From an uncultured Fodinibius sp. (GTDB lineage Bacteria; Bacteroidota; Rhodothermia; Balneolales; Balneolaceae): a DNA stretch of 64,000 nucleotides. The DNA lies in contig CAJXMW010000003.1 of NCBI GenBank assembly GCA_913056235.1, positions 1-64,000 on the forward strand, given 5' to 3'. Positions 9,335-19,492 of the stretch are shown one piece after another. The notes below the pieces were generated by a model. The model saw only the letters and a program-made list of their open reading frames with translations. It did not search any database and had not been told where the DNA came from. A program made the position numbers and the translations under genes. How positions within the stretch are numbered: position 1 is the stretch's first letter; the number at the start of each line of letters is the position of its first letter.

Positions 9335-10456
9335 TTAGTCAATACCCCATTCAAAATCGCTAAAATAGGAAGGATACTTTTCAATGAGAAATGCTTTTAT
9401 ATCTTTGCGAAATCTCTCAGGGCTAAATTTTTCCGCATTTTTGCGACATGCTTCAGGAGCAAACTCATCAAAATTATTCTCAAAGTGCTCAACAGCCTCC
9501 ATCAATGCATCCGGCGTCTGTTCTTCAAAGAATGCTCCTGTTTCTCCCTCAAGAACTGTTTCTAAAGCCCCTCCTGCTTTCATGGCAATTACCGGTTTCC
9601 CAGAAGCCTGGGCCTCTAACGGGGTTATCCCGAAATCTTCAACACCGGGAAAGATAAAAGCCTTACATCGCTTGTAGTGATCTTTGAGAACCTCAAATGG
9701 TTGCGGGCCCATTATTTTAACATTAGGCTCAGCTATTTCTTCGAGTTGTTTCTTTTCGGACCCATTCCCAATGATCACCAATCGTTTACCCAACTTATTA
9801 AACGCTTGTACTGCAATATCTATACGTTTGTAGGGGACCAGAGCAGCAACAATAAAATAAAAATCTTCTGATTCTTCAGAGTAATCAAAATCATCTAACG
9901 AAACAGGCGGATGTATGACCTCCGCTTCTCGATCATAAATCCGATTAATACGCTCCTTAACATAGTTTGAGTTGGCAATAAAGTGATCTACATCTACTGC
10001 CCCTTCCAAATCAAACCTCCTTAAATAAGGCGTTAGCCATTCAAATACTTTTGCTTTTACAGGATTCATTGTACTCAAATATTCCTCCTGCATATCCCAG
10101 AGGTACCTGGGGGGTGAATGGCAATAGCACACATGAGGAACATTATTTTCTTTTTTCATTCCCTTTATGAGACTGGCATCAGAAGAAAGGATGAAATCCG
10201 CTTTTACTTTATGATTCCCTATAGCTTTAGGAAACAACGGTAACAGCGACTTGTAATACTTTTCCGCCTTGGGAATACGGTCAAGCAGTGTTGTTTGAAT
10301 GGGGTGGTTGGGAATTATGGAACCCAACTTGGTAGAGTGCTTTGTTTTAACCAATGAATGGATATCAGCACTAGGAAATAAATGGCAGAACTGTTCTAAT
10401 ACTTTTTCGCCTCCACGTAGGCTTACGAGCCAGTGGTGTAGTAAACTAACATCCAT
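9335..10456 (-). CDS. Glycosyltransferase family 4
   Basis: VALVPYKRIDIAVQAFNKLGKRLVIIGNGSE...FIFPGVEDFGITPLEAQASGKPVIAMKAGGALE. Confidence 0.92.
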   Translation of the reverse strand: MDVSLLHHWLVSLRGGEKVLEQFCHLFPSADIHSLVKTKHSTKLGSIIPNHPIQTTLLDRIPKAEKYYKSLLPLFPKAIGNHKVKADFILSSDASLIKGMKKENNVPHVCYCHSPPRYLWDMQEEYLSTMNPVKAKVFEWLTPYLRRFDLEGAVDVDHFIANSNYVKERINRIYDREAEVIHPPVSLDDFDYSEESEDFYFIVAALVPYKRIDIAVQAFNKLGKRLVIIGNGSEKKQLEEIAEPNVKIMGPQPFEVLKDHYKRCKAFIFPGVEDFGITPLEAQASGKPVIAMKAGGALETVLEGETGAFFEEQTPDALMEAVEHFENNFDEFAPEACRKNAEKFSPERFRKDIKAFLIEKYPSYFSDFEWGID

Positions 10457-10463
10457 TTATAAT

Positions 10464-11495
10464 TTAATTTCTACCGACTTTCTCTATTATATTTTTCAGA
10501 TCAATAAGTGTATTAGACCACAAATATTTCCCAGCTAAATCAAATCTTTTTTTTACAAGATTATCATCCGCAAAATAATGGTCAGCATTACTTGCAACTT
10601 GCTCCATTAACTTTGCCAACTCACCTTCTTTTCCATCAGGAAATAAATGCTTATAGCTTTCACCGACAATCTCTTTATATGGAGGTATATCAGAGCAAAT
10701 AATATGCTTGCCATACGATAATGCTTCTAAAATGGGTAATCCAAAGCCTTCATATTTCGATGCAGATATATAGGCAAGAGATCTTTCATAAAGGCTTTTT
10801 AATTTAGAAGAGTTCACATAACCTAAAATGTCAATATACTGATCAACCTCATCGTCTATCCCACTATTATTAAAATAACTACTTTTCCCACCTGCTATTT
10901 TTAAAGGAAATTTCTTTCTCAACTCTGTTGGTAATTTCTTATGAGCTCTAACAACACACTTATGATTTTTTCTTCTTGTAAGAGAACCTACAGCTAAAAA
11001 ATGTTCGGGTTCATTTTTTTCAAAGTTGAAATTTAGTTTCAGTTCATTAATTCCATTACATACAATAGAAATTTTTTTAGGATTTACGCCATAATATTTA
11101 ATTATTCTCTGTTTAGAAAATTTACTAACTGTTACAATATGATTCTTACTCTTTAAAAGTTTTGGAACCATAAACTTATACCACATTCGAAAAGCACGGC
11201 TAAATCCTTCAGGATAATCAACATATGCTAAATCATGAAGTACAAGAATTTCAATAGCATTTAACTTTCTGAGTGGAGCTGTATTTGTTGGATGAATAAC
11301 AATATCATTTTTCGCAAAAGTTTTTTTTGGAAAAAAAAGCTGCTCCTCCATATTCTTCTTGATTGTAGAGCTATACGAATAGTTAAATTCTCTTACCTCA
11401 TAAAAACGCTGCAAAAAATCATTATAAGCTTTGGCTACATTATCTACGCCTGTAGAGTTCTCATTGGTTTTATATTTACAGTTAAAATAAATCAA
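10464..11495 (-). CDS. Glycosyltransferase family 1/4
   Basis: VGSLTRRKNHKCVVRAHKKLP...YISASKYEGFGLPILEALSYGKHIICSDIPPYKEIVG. Confidence 0.92.
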   Translation of the reverse strand: MIYFNCKYKTNENSTGVDNVAKAYNDFLQRFYEVREFNYSYSSTIKKNMEEQLFFPKKTFAKNDIVIHPTNTAPLRKLNAIEILVLHDLAYVDYPEGFSRAFRMWYKFMVPKLLKSKNHIVTVSKFSKQRIIKYYGVNPKKISIVCNGINELKLNFNFEKNEPEHFLAVGSLTRRKNHKCVVRAHKKLPTELRKKFPLKIAGGKSSYFNNSGIDDEVDQYIDILGYVNSSKLKSLYERSLAYISASKYEGFGLPILEALSYGKHIICSDIPPYKEIVGESYKHLFPDGKEGELAKLMEQVASNADHYFADDNLVKKRFDLAGKYLWSNTLIDLKNIIEKVGRN

Positions 11496-11498
11496 AAA

Positions 11499-12767
11499 CT
11501 ATATTTTAAAATCTACGCTTTCTGTTTCTACTTTAATATCCTTAAATATTAGTTTAAGGATTACACCTGAGTAAATAATAAAAAATAGTGTAACCCATAA
11601 ATCACTTCGACCAAATAAGGCTATATATGGCAGACCAACAACAAAAAACTCAGGATAACGTCGATTTTTAATAAATAAAATAAATATAAGAGCACAATAT
11701 TCGACTATAAAAAACGGATATCCCCAGCCACCAAAGTTCAACCAAGCTTCACCAATCGGATGGGCTCCTAATGCTACATTAGTTTCATTTAGCTCAAAAA
11801 AACTTACCCCAAGAGGCTTGAACTCGGATAATCTTAAAGAACCTGGAAAAAACACCCAAACACCATCTAGATAGGAAGAAAATTGGCTAACATGATTAAT
11901 TGATTGTTTTCCACTTTCAAACAGGACAAAATGAACATATTGAGGTAAAATAAATTCTTGAATAGATAGAATGTTAAGAGCTGCACTGGCCCATCCCTCC
12001 CTAATTAAGGGAATTCCAAACATATATAGCAGAAAACAAGCTCCAACGCCTATTTTTTGATATGTTTTAAAATTGGTGAATAAGTAAAAGACTACGCAGA
12101 TAATAAAAAGCTCTTTTCTCGCGCCTACAACTACTGTAGGATACCAAAGCCAAATCAGCAAGAAAATACCCCAGTAATTTACCCATCTTTTTCTTCCTGC
12201 CTTTAGTAAAAAAATCAGAAAAATTGTAAGTGAAATAATGATTACCTGAAAATAATGATTATTTCCGAACAGAAGTTTACCGACCATTTCACGATTTCCA
12301 ACGGGACTTACACTCCCAATCGTAAACAAAACATCGTACCACATTAATGAACCGACTAAAAAAAGTAACAAGTAGACAATGATGAGCCGATCCCTTTTTA
12401 CCTTTCTCGCCTTGCCAATTAGCTTTAATCGTATCTGATTTAATGAAGGCATCTTATACTTTCTTGCAAGAAAAGTACAAATAATGTAGGAGCAGAGGAC
12501 ACTCAGAAAACTATATTTAGTAATATATGCAACTGTTTCTCCTTTAACACCAAAATAAGTTATGCCCCCGAAATAGTATACTAAATAAGAAGTGGTAGTA
12601 TAAAGCGTTAATAAAGCAATAAATATACGTATAAGTATAAGTCGATCTCTCTTAGTTAGATACCGATAACCTAACCATATCAACCAAAAAATTATCAAAA
12701 AAGGGCTAATACCTCCTCCCCAAAAAGTAAGGATCCCTAGAGTAGTAGGAACTATATATTCAACCAT
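11499..12767 (-). CDS. O-antigen/exopolysaccharide polymerase (Wzy-like)
   Basis: Polytopic 422-aa membrane protein in a Wzx/Wzy-type cluster; GAHPIGEAWLNFGGWGYPFF resembles OPS polymerases. Confidence 0.75.
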   Translation of the reverse strand: MVEYIVPTTLGILTFWGGGISPFLIIFWLIWLGYRYLTKRDRLILIRIFIALLTLYTTTSYLVYYFGGITYFGVKGETVAYITKYSFLSVLCSYIICTFLARKYKMPSLNQIRLKLIGKARKVKRDRLIIVYLLLFLVGSLMWYDVLFTIGSVSPVGNREMVGKLLFGNNHYFQVIIISLTIFLIFLLKAGRKRWVNYWGIFLLIWLWYPTVVVGARKELFIICVVFYLFTNFKTYQKIGVGACFLLYMFGIPLIREGWASAALNILSIQEFILPQYVHFVLFESGKQSINHVSQFSSYLDGVWVFFPGSLRLSEFKPLGVSFFELNETNVALGAHPIGEAWLNFGGWGYPFFIVEYCALIFILFIKNRRYPEFFVVGLPYIALFGRSDLWVTLFFIIYSGVILKLIFKDIKVETESVDFKI

Positions 12768-13600
12768 CCTCTAAAAATTCCTTTAGCTCTAACAAAACGT
12801 TCTTTAGCCTTAAAAAAATCAAGTTGCAAAATACTTAATCCCCATCCTAATATAGGCCTAATCAAAAAGTAAATAATGAAAAAGATAGAAAAATCATTTT
12901 TTCTTAACGTGTAGCCAGTTCCAAGTGAATATGATTTATTTCTCAGGATATATTTTTCTTTATTTGTAATTGCTAATTGAGGATGAAACACAAAAAAATC
13001 AGGTTTATAAAGTATATTAGCCCCCTTATTAATTAGCCTAATTAAAAAATCAGTTTCCTCACAACCTCCCCACTTTGTTCCTGCGCCCACACCAAGATTT
13101 TCATCAAACCAATAATTTAGTTTTTTAATTTTTGATGCTTTTATAAAAATCGTGGTAGAATTACCTTTGAACCAAACATCCTTAGTAGAAATCAACCCTT
13201 CTTTATTACTATAATTTTGCACGCTTTCATTACCCTCTTTATCCTTTGTTACAGAAGTTATCCCATCAATAGCTGAGTTTTCCTCAAAAAAGAAAGCAAC
13301 CTTTTTCAATAAACCTTCAGGATACCAGCAGTCATCATCAGGAAAAGCAATGATATCACCCTTAACATGTTTTAACCCTACATTTCTCGATTTTGATAAT
13401 CCCTTTTCAGAACGTATATGCTTTAATAGAAATTCTTCTGAATACTTTTCTACGATATCATCGAAAAAACCCTCATTATTTTGATCAACCAAAATAACTT
13501 CAAAATTCGAATAGGTCTGTTTAGCAAAACTATCAAATAAACGCTCTAATTCATTATATCTACCAAGCGTACAGACAACTAAAGAGAATTTTACTTCCAT
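12752..13600 (-). CDS. Glycosyltransferase family 2
   Basis: SLVVCTLGRYNELERLFDSFAKQTYSNFEVILVDQNN...DIIAFPDDDCWYPEG. Confidence 0.93.
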   Translation of the reverse strand: MEVKFSLVVCTLGRYNELERLFDSFAKQTYSNFEVILVDQNNEGFFDDIVEKYSEEFLLKHIRSEKGLSKSRNVGLKHVKGDIIAFPDDDCWYPEGLLKKVAFFFEENSAIDGITSVTKDKEGNESVQNYSNKEGLISTKDVWFKGNSTTIFIKASKIKKLNYWFDENLGVGAGTKWGGCEETDFLIRLINKGANILYKPDFFVFHPQLAITNKEKYILRNKSYSLGTGYTLRKNDFSIFFIIYFLIRPILGWGLSILQLDFFKAKERFVRAKGIFRGWLNI

Positions 13601-14529
13601 GAATATTTAATTTTTCTATATAGTTGTTGAATTTGCTTTGTTAACTTTACCGGCAAATAAGACATTATTAACCAAAAGTATTTTTTCTGTATTTCATCAC
13701 CCTCATACCTTTTTAATAATTTACGGGCGTAATATTTTTCACCAAGTTTAATATTTGCAGATGCCCGTTCAATTAATAGTTTGTTGATATAGTTAAATGC
13801 ATGACGTAGATCATTATCTGGATCTTTGGGTTTGCCGTACTCATTTCTTAGATATCTTCCAAATGGGAGTTCTCTTTTAGAAACAAAGAGTTCGCAAGAT
13901 CTATTTATTGCCTCTTGATTATAAACAGAACTGATTTCTCTTGTAAAAGCTATATCATACTCTAAAGCTATTCGCCCCCACATATCGAGATCTGTTCCCA
14001 ATGGTTCATTTTCTTTAAAAAAACCTATTTTTTTAAAGACTTGCTTAGGTATACAAGAATTAGAAGAATTAACAATTTGATCACCGTCAGTAACTACCTC
14101 AAAATAATTAACAATTTTTTGATCATTATCCTTTTTTAAATAAGCAAAATCGGGTCTTTGAAAAGCCTGTTTATTCTTAATCTGATAGTTAGAAGCATAA
14201 ATCCCAACTTTAGGAAACTTTTCAATCAATCTCTTTAAAACTGCTAAGTGATTTTCTTTCCAATAATCATCGGCATCTAAGAAAGCAATAAATTCACGGT
14301 TTGCCTCTCTAATTCCCCTATTTCTTGCTGCTCCTTCTCCCGCATTTTCTTGAGAAACTAACTTTAATCTTTCATCACTAATTGATTGTACTATTTCAAG
14401 ACTTTTATCAGTTGACCCATCATCTACAATGATTAATTCAAAATCCGAATATTCTTGACCTAAAACAGATTCAACCGTTTCAAAAATATGATCTTCCTTA
14501 TTATATAGTGGTATTACGACAGAGAACAT
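13591..14529 (-). CDS. Glycosyltransferase family 2
   Basis: SVVIPLYNKEDHIFETVESVLGQEYSDFELIIVDDGSTD...FIAFLDADDYW. Confidence 0.95.
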   Translation of the reverse strand: MFSVVIPLYNKEDHIFETVESVLGQEYSDFELIIVDDGSTDKSLEIVQSISDERLKLVSQENAGEGAARNRGIREANREFIAFLDADDYWKENHLAVLKRLIEKFPKVGIYASNYQIKNKQAFQRPDFAYLKKDNDQKIVNYFEVVTDGDQIVNSSNSCIPKQVFKKIGFFKENEPLGTDLDMWGRIALEYDIAFTREISSVYNQEAINRSCELFVSKRELPFGRYLRNEYGKPKDPDNDLRHAFNYINKLLIERASANIKLGEKYYARKLLKRYEGDEIQKKYFWLIMSYLPVKLTKQIQQLYRKIKYSWK

Positions 14530-14538
14530 ATATTAAAA

Positions 14539-15219
14539 TTAATTAGCAAACTTATAATTGAAGAGCTCTATATCTTTTTTATATATATCACTTACAATTT
14601 GCCTTAGTTGTTTATCATAATATTCTCTGTAATCTCGTTTCTTAGTTTCATTTAAATGTCTCAATTGATCCTTAGTTCGTAACTTCCTACGGACTACCTC
14701 AAAGTCTTCGTACAAATTTTCATACCGTCCCACAAAGTCAACCCCAATTTCACCATTCTCATTAATTAGAAAAGTATACTGTGGCTTAAAATGATTCCAT
14801 CTCAGTACCTTCTTTCTAAATGAGTGGCTTTGTAGAGCCGTCACAAATTCAGAAAAACTATCAAATCTACTCAAATGCTTTTCAGCCCATTTTTTGTCTT
14901 CTCTAATCATCCCTCCTTGTTTTAGAAAAGTAAATGCGGAAACTAATCTATCCCACGGATTTCTCACAAAAGTAAACTTATAATAGTTTTCAAACTTCTC
15001 TTCGTTATGAGCTTTATAATTCAATAATGGACTATGCGATACTTCTTTATCAAATATTGTGTAACAAACACTTGTCCCAGCATTTTTGGGAACATGAATA
15101 AATATCGCCTGATATTTATCATGAATATCCTGATAAGGATCTATCCACAAATTCCGAATTATTCTTTTTTGAATAGGCCAAGGTAATAAATTAGCTAATT
15201 TTCTTTTCCAAAAAATCAT
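14539..15219 (-). CDS. Sulfotransferase family 2 (carbohydrate sulfotransferase-like)
   Basis: AIFIHVPKNAGTSVCYTIF (5'-PSB loop) and FTFVRNPWDRLVSAFTFL (3'-PB motif). Confidence 0.88.
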   Translation of the reverse strand: MIFWKRKLANLLPWPIQKRIIRNLWIDPYQDIHDKYQAIFIHVPKNAGTSVCYTIFDKEVSHSPLLNYKAHNEEKFENYYKFTFVRNPWDRLVSAFTFLKQGGMIREDKKWAEKHLSRFDSFSEFVTALQSHSFRKKVLRWNHFKPQYTFLINENGEIGVDFVGRYENLYEDFEVVRRKLRTKDQLRHLNETKKRDYREYYDKQLRQIVSDIYKKDIELFNYKFAN

Positions 15220-16178
15220 TTACTGAATTCATTAATTTTATTTCTTATATCCTCATCAGAATTAATATCAACTAAATATTCTTTTAAATAAAAGTAGAGA
15301 AACTTTTTTATGTCAGTAGTATCCGTATTTTCAATAACCCTATTAACCTCAAAGTTAGCGGTTTTATCTTTGATGGTCCTAGTAACCCAATGATAATCAC
15401 AATGACCAAAATTAATTACTGGTTTTAGATGCAACAGAGCTTCAAAGCCCACACCAGAATTAACTACAGCTACTGCACTTGAAGAACTAATGATATCATG
15501 TATTGAGCCCTTAACTACATTGATCCCTTCTTCATCATCTAAACTACTTAGGATATCTTTAATTTTATCTGATTTACATTTTGGATGCCTCTTTATGAGT
15601 ACATTAAACCCCTGTCTTTGTATTTTATAAGGTATTTCTTTTAAAAGATCTATTATGTTAACGTATGCTAAATCAGCAACTTCATCATCAACCACTTGCG
15701 TAGGAATAAAAACATAGGGTTCATATTTAGAGAAATTTTGATTCCTATCTTCCTGATGATATTTACTTACATTTTGCTCAACATATTTTTTGCAAAGTCC
15801 TTCATGAAATTTTTCTGCCTTATTAATTTTCATCTTTTGAAAATTGGGTCTTTCATTCGCAATTTTTGCCCACCCAGAGTACCCTGTTTCATCCATATAA
15901 AAATAATCTGGAAGATATGATATTTTAATATTAATCGTCTTTGGATCTTTTATTTTAGTATGATACCTGAAAATATAATCATATTTCGCTTTTGAATATT
16001 GCTTATTTTGGAAAACTGACAATAAGTTTTCCAAAATAGAAGTAGAGACATTCTTCATTTTTATATCAAACTGAAGATTTTCATACTCCATTTGATATAA
16101 TAAATTCACATAAAATTTTTTGACTGTAGGTACATTACTATCATTTATATGGTGTGGTAATTCAACTAGATACTTCAT
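15216..16178 (-). CDS. Capsule_synth (KpsC/KpsS-like) protein, candidate beta-Kdo transferase
   Basis: DETGYSGWAKIA; YVFIPTQVVDDEV; VLIKRHPKC; GSIHDIISSSSAVAVVNSGVGFEALLHLKPVINFGHCDYHWVT. These resemble the KpsC/KpsS fold and lie next to kds genes. Confidence 0.65.
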   Translation of the reverse strand: MKYLVELPHHINDSNVPTVKKFYVNLLYQMEYENLQFDIKMKNVSTSILENLLSVFQNKQYSKAKYDYIFRYHTKIKDPKTINIKISYLPDYFYMDETGYSGWAKIANERPNFQKMKINKAEKFHEGLCKKYVEQNVSKYHQEDRNQNFSKYEPYVFIPTQVVDDEVADLAYVNIIDLLKEIPYKIQRQGFNVLIKRHPKCKSDKIKDILSSLDDEEGINVVKGSIHDIISSSSAVAVVNSGVGFEALLHLKPVINFGHCDYHWVTRTIKDKTANFEVNRVIENTDTTDIKKFLYFYLKEYLVDINSDEDIRNKINEFSK

Positions 16179-16179
16179 G

Positions 16180-17460
16180 TTAAAAGTATTTCAAAATCTT
16201 TAATGGGTATGACAAAACAATTCTATACTTTTTGTAAATAATTATTGTAGCAAGAAGACCTCCCAACAAAATACCGGTCATTGAAGCTATCGCTGCCCCA
16301 ACTGCTCCGTATGACGGTATCAAGAAAAAATTTAAAATTATATTAATTGTTGCTGAAAATGCTACAATGTACATGTTTATCTTTTCATTATTGCTCATAT
16401 TAAGCAACACACCAACCGATCCAATTGCCGTACTTATCAGTTGTGTTATTGATAGAATAATTAAAGGCAAATAGGATTTTAAGTATTCTGTACCAAAAAC
16501 AATCTCTAAAAAATATTCCCCAACTAAGTAATAACCTATTAATATAGGAATAATAATAAGGGTCAAATATTTTGAAACTTTTGACCCTACCTCCTCAATT
16601 TTTCTTAAGTTATTATCTTGAAACCATTCAACAAATAATGGGGCTAAAACTATATTAGTAGCTGACAAAAAGAAAACCAAAATCTTACTACCCTGTACTG
16701 CAACTTTATAAAATGCGACTCCCGTTTCACCTCCTAACGTGCCGAGAAGTATAATATCAATATTGTTATTTATAATAGATACGCTCCCAGAAACCAAGAA
16801 TGGGAAATATCCCCAAATACTGAGCCGGGTGCCAAGCGAATTTATTAACTTCTTTTTGCTAAACTTATTATTCCTAAGCAAGAAAAAGAGGCTAATCAGA
16901 AAAGATAAAAAATAAGAAGCTAATAGTATTAATATTGCACTAAATACATCAATAGTGTAGAAAGCTAAAATAAATATAAGAACCAGAAAAAACATTTTTT
17001 GTAATACTGTTTCCGGCAACTCACTTAGTTTATTCTTTTTTAACCCCCTTAAAATTGAAATATTTACTATTTGGAGAACTTGAATCGTAAAAATTGAAAG
17101 AGAACAAATAAATAGCAATAAACTATACCCTTCACTCCAGAATATATAGGCGGAAACTAGTAAAAAGATAACGACACCAATTGCTAACACATATAAACTT
17201 TGGGAAAGTACTACTGGTATGTTATTAGAATCTTTAGCTACCTCTCTTGTATTTTTGGATAGCAGAGCAGAATTGAAAGAATGAGCAATTAATACTATTA
17301 CTGTAACTATATAATGGTATTGCCCAAACTCAGAAACGCTCAAAGTCCGAGCCAAAACAATATTGATAATGAAAGCCGAAGCAAATCCTAAAATTTGATA
17401 AAGAAATAAAACTCCAAATTTACTCCATAGCTTTTCTCTAAATAGACTAAGAATATTCAA
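16180..17460 (-). CDS. Oligosaccharide flippase (Wzx-like, MOP superfamily)
   Basis: Polytopic; LYQILGFASAFIINIVLARTLSVSEFGQYHYIVTV at the N-terminus. Confidence 0.92.
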   Translation of the reverse strand: MNILSLFREKLWSKFGVLFLYQILGFASAFIINIVLARTLSVSEFGQYHYIVTVIVLIAHSFNSALLSKNTREVAKDSNNIPVVLSQSLYVLAIGVVIFLLVSAYIFWSEGYSLLLFICSLSIFTIQVLQIVNISILRGLKKNKLSELPETVLQKMFFLVLIFILAFYTIDVFSAILILLASYFLSFLISLFFLLRNNKFSKKKLINSLGTRLSIWGYFPFLVSGSVSIINNNIDIILLGTLGGETGVAFYKVAVQGSKILVFFLSATNIVLAPLFVEWFQDNNLRKIEEVGSKVSKYLTLIIIPILIGYYLVGEYFLEIVFGTEYLKSYLPLIILSITQLISTAIGSVGVLLNMSNNEKINMYIVAFSATINIILNFFLIPSYGAVGAAIASMTGILLGGLLATIIIYKKYRIVLSYPLKILKYF

Positions 17461-18259
17461 AATTAGCTAAAAATTTCATTAGCTGTTCAAACATGTCATA
17501 GTCTATCATATTCGCTGCATCACTTAACCCTTTACTTGGTTGTGGATGTACTTCTAAAAAAAGGAGATCAATCCCTACGCTTATTGCCGCTCTAGTCAGA
17601 TAGGGTACAAAGTCTCGATTTCCTCCTGTTGTTGCTCCTCCTCCAGGTTCCTGAACAGAATGAGTGCCATCAAAAACTACCGGGAAGCCCAAACTCTTCA
17701 TTTTAGGTATATTCCTCATATCAACTACAAGATTATTATACCCAAAAGTGGTTCCCCGTTCAGTTAACATTATCTTTTTGTTACCAGTAGAAGAAACTTT
17801 ATTTGCTACAAATTCCATCCCCTCAGCATCTAAAAACTGACCCTTTTTTACATTTATAACCTTGCCTGTCTTACCAGCTTCAATTAATAAATCAGTTTGT
17901 CTACATAAGAAAGCAGGTATTTGAATAATATCAAGCACTTCAGAAGCAGGTTTGGCTTGATTAGGCTCATGGACATCTGATGTCACAGGTAATTTAAACT
18001 GATCTTTTACATCAGATAAAATCTGTAAGCCCTTTTCCAATCCTGGTCCTCTAAAGGATTCAATTGATGTACGATTTGCTTTATCATAAGATGATTTAAA
18101 TATCAATGGGATATTATATTTGCTACATATCTCCTTTAACTTACCAGCAACCTCAAGAACCAATTCTCTTGATTCAATAACACATGGACCTGCTATTACA
18201 GCAACCTTATTATTTGATCCACCTACTTCAAATTTATTACTAACATTAAAGCTATTCAT
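17447..18259 (-). CDS. kdsA: 3-deoxy-8-phosphooctulonate synthase
   Basis: VIAGPCVIESRELVLEVAGKL, FKSSYDKANRTSIESFRGPGLEKGL, FDGTHSVQEPGG. Confidence 0.96.
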   Translation of the reverse strand: MNSFNVSNKFEVGGSNNKVAVIAGPCVIESRELVLEVAGKLKEICSKYNIPLIFKSSYDKANRTSIESFRGPGLEKGLQILSDVKDQFKLPVTSDVHEPNQAKPASEVLDIIQIPAFLCRQTDLLIEAGKTGKVINVKKGQFLDAEGMEFVANKVSSTGNKKIMLTERGTTFGYNNLVVDMRNIPKMKSLGFPVVFDGTHSVQEPGGGATTGGNRDFVPYLTRAAISVGIDLLFLEVHPQPSKGLSDAANMIDYDMFEQLMKFLANFEYS

Positions 18260-19005
18260 TATATCTCATCATTTATTTTCAAATAGTTCAAAAATCTATC
18301 GATATCAGAGCGTGTGTTAATGTCTATATTTTCACCTTCAATAATATTGCATTTTATTTCATATCCGTTGGATAAAAACCTCAGTTGCTCAAGTTTTTCA
18401 ATATCTTCTAATAAACAATTAGAAAGATTAGGTAAGTTCTTTAAAAATTGAGTCCTAAAACCATACAGGCCAACATGTTTATAAAAGAAAATTTCATCAA
18501 TATCTCTTGGATATGGTATTGAGGCACGAGAAAAAAATAAGGCGTGACTAGTATTATCAAGTACTACTTTAACTACGTTATTATCTTTAAACTCTTTTAT
18601 ATCTTTCTTCTTTGTACATAAAGTAGAAATATTAATCCCTTCTTTTAAAGGTATAGTAAGCTTCTCTATCCAGTCTTTTTTTATAATTGGTTCGTCCCCT
18701 TGAATATTTAGAACATATTCATACTCAGGATGGCGAAGAGATACCTCTCTAACTCTATCTGTACCAGATTTATGATTTTTATCAGTTAATTCAACCTTCC
18801 CTCCAAAATCCTCTACGACAGTTTTTATTTTGTTTTCATCAGTAGCCACAATTACCTCATCTAATAAATTCGTAGCCACAACTGAATCATAAACCCATTG
18901 GATTAGCGGCTTATCTTGTATTTCAATTAAGGGCTTACCAGGTAATCGAGTAGATGAAAATCTTGCAGGAATTACAGCTAAAGTACTACTCATTTTGCCC
19001 CTCAT
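18259..19005 (-). CDS. kdsB: 3-deoxy-manno-octulosonate cytidylyltransferase
   Basis: AVIPARFSSTRLPGKPLIEIQDKPLIQWVYD; VLNIQGDEPII; FFSRASIPYPRD. Confidence 0.96.
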   Translation of the reverse strand: MRGKMSSTLAVIPARFSSTRLPGKPLIEIQDKPLIQWVYDSVVATNLLDEVIVATDENKIKTVVEDFGGKVELTDKNHKSGTDRVREVSLRHPEYEYVLNIQGDEPIIKKDWIEKLTIPLKEGINISTLCTKKKDIKEFKDNNVVKVVLDNTSHALFFSRASIPYPRDIDEIFFYKHVGLYGFRTQFLKNLPNLSNCLLEDIEKLEQLRFLSNGYEIKCNIIEGENIDINTRSDIDRFLNYLKINDEI

Positions 19006-19492
19006 CGTACATTAAATCTATAAAAAATCTTACTGCCCCTTGACCACCACTTTTTTCTAACATAATATCTGCAATGTCTTTCAATTCATTGGCAGCATTT
19101 TGCACAGCTATAGATACTCCAACAAATTTAAATGCTTCAAGATCATTTACATCATCACCGATATAACCAACTTTATCTCGGCTGATGTTATATGTACTAA
19201 TCATATTTTTAATTATACTTACTTTATCAGAAATTCCCTGATAAACCTCATTGATACCTAGTTCATCAGCCCTTCTTTTAACTGAATCCGAACTTCTACC
19301 ACTGATTAAAGCAATAATTAAGTCCTTATTTTGAGCCTTTTTTATTCCCATACCATCTTTGACATCAAAAACCTTAAACTCTTTACCATCAGGTAAAAGA
19401 TATATTCGACCATCCGTAAGAACACCATCAACATCTAAAACTAATAATTCTAGTCTATTGATCCGCTGTCTTGTTTTATCAGAAACCTGCAT
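18986..19492 (-). CDS. kdsC: 3-deoxy-D-manno-octulosonate 8-phosphate phosphatase
   Basis: LLVLDVDGVLTDGRIYL...FDVKDGMGIK...GYIGDDVNDLEAF. Confidence 0.94.
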   Translation of the reverse strand: MQVSDKTRQRINRLELLVLDVDGVLTDGRIYLLPDGKEFKVFDVKDGMGIKKAQNKDLIIALISGRSSDSVKRRADELGINEVYQGISDKVSIIKNMISTYNISRDKVGYIGDDVNDLEAFKFVGVSIAVQNAANELKDIADIMLEKSGGQGAVRFFIDLMYDEGQNE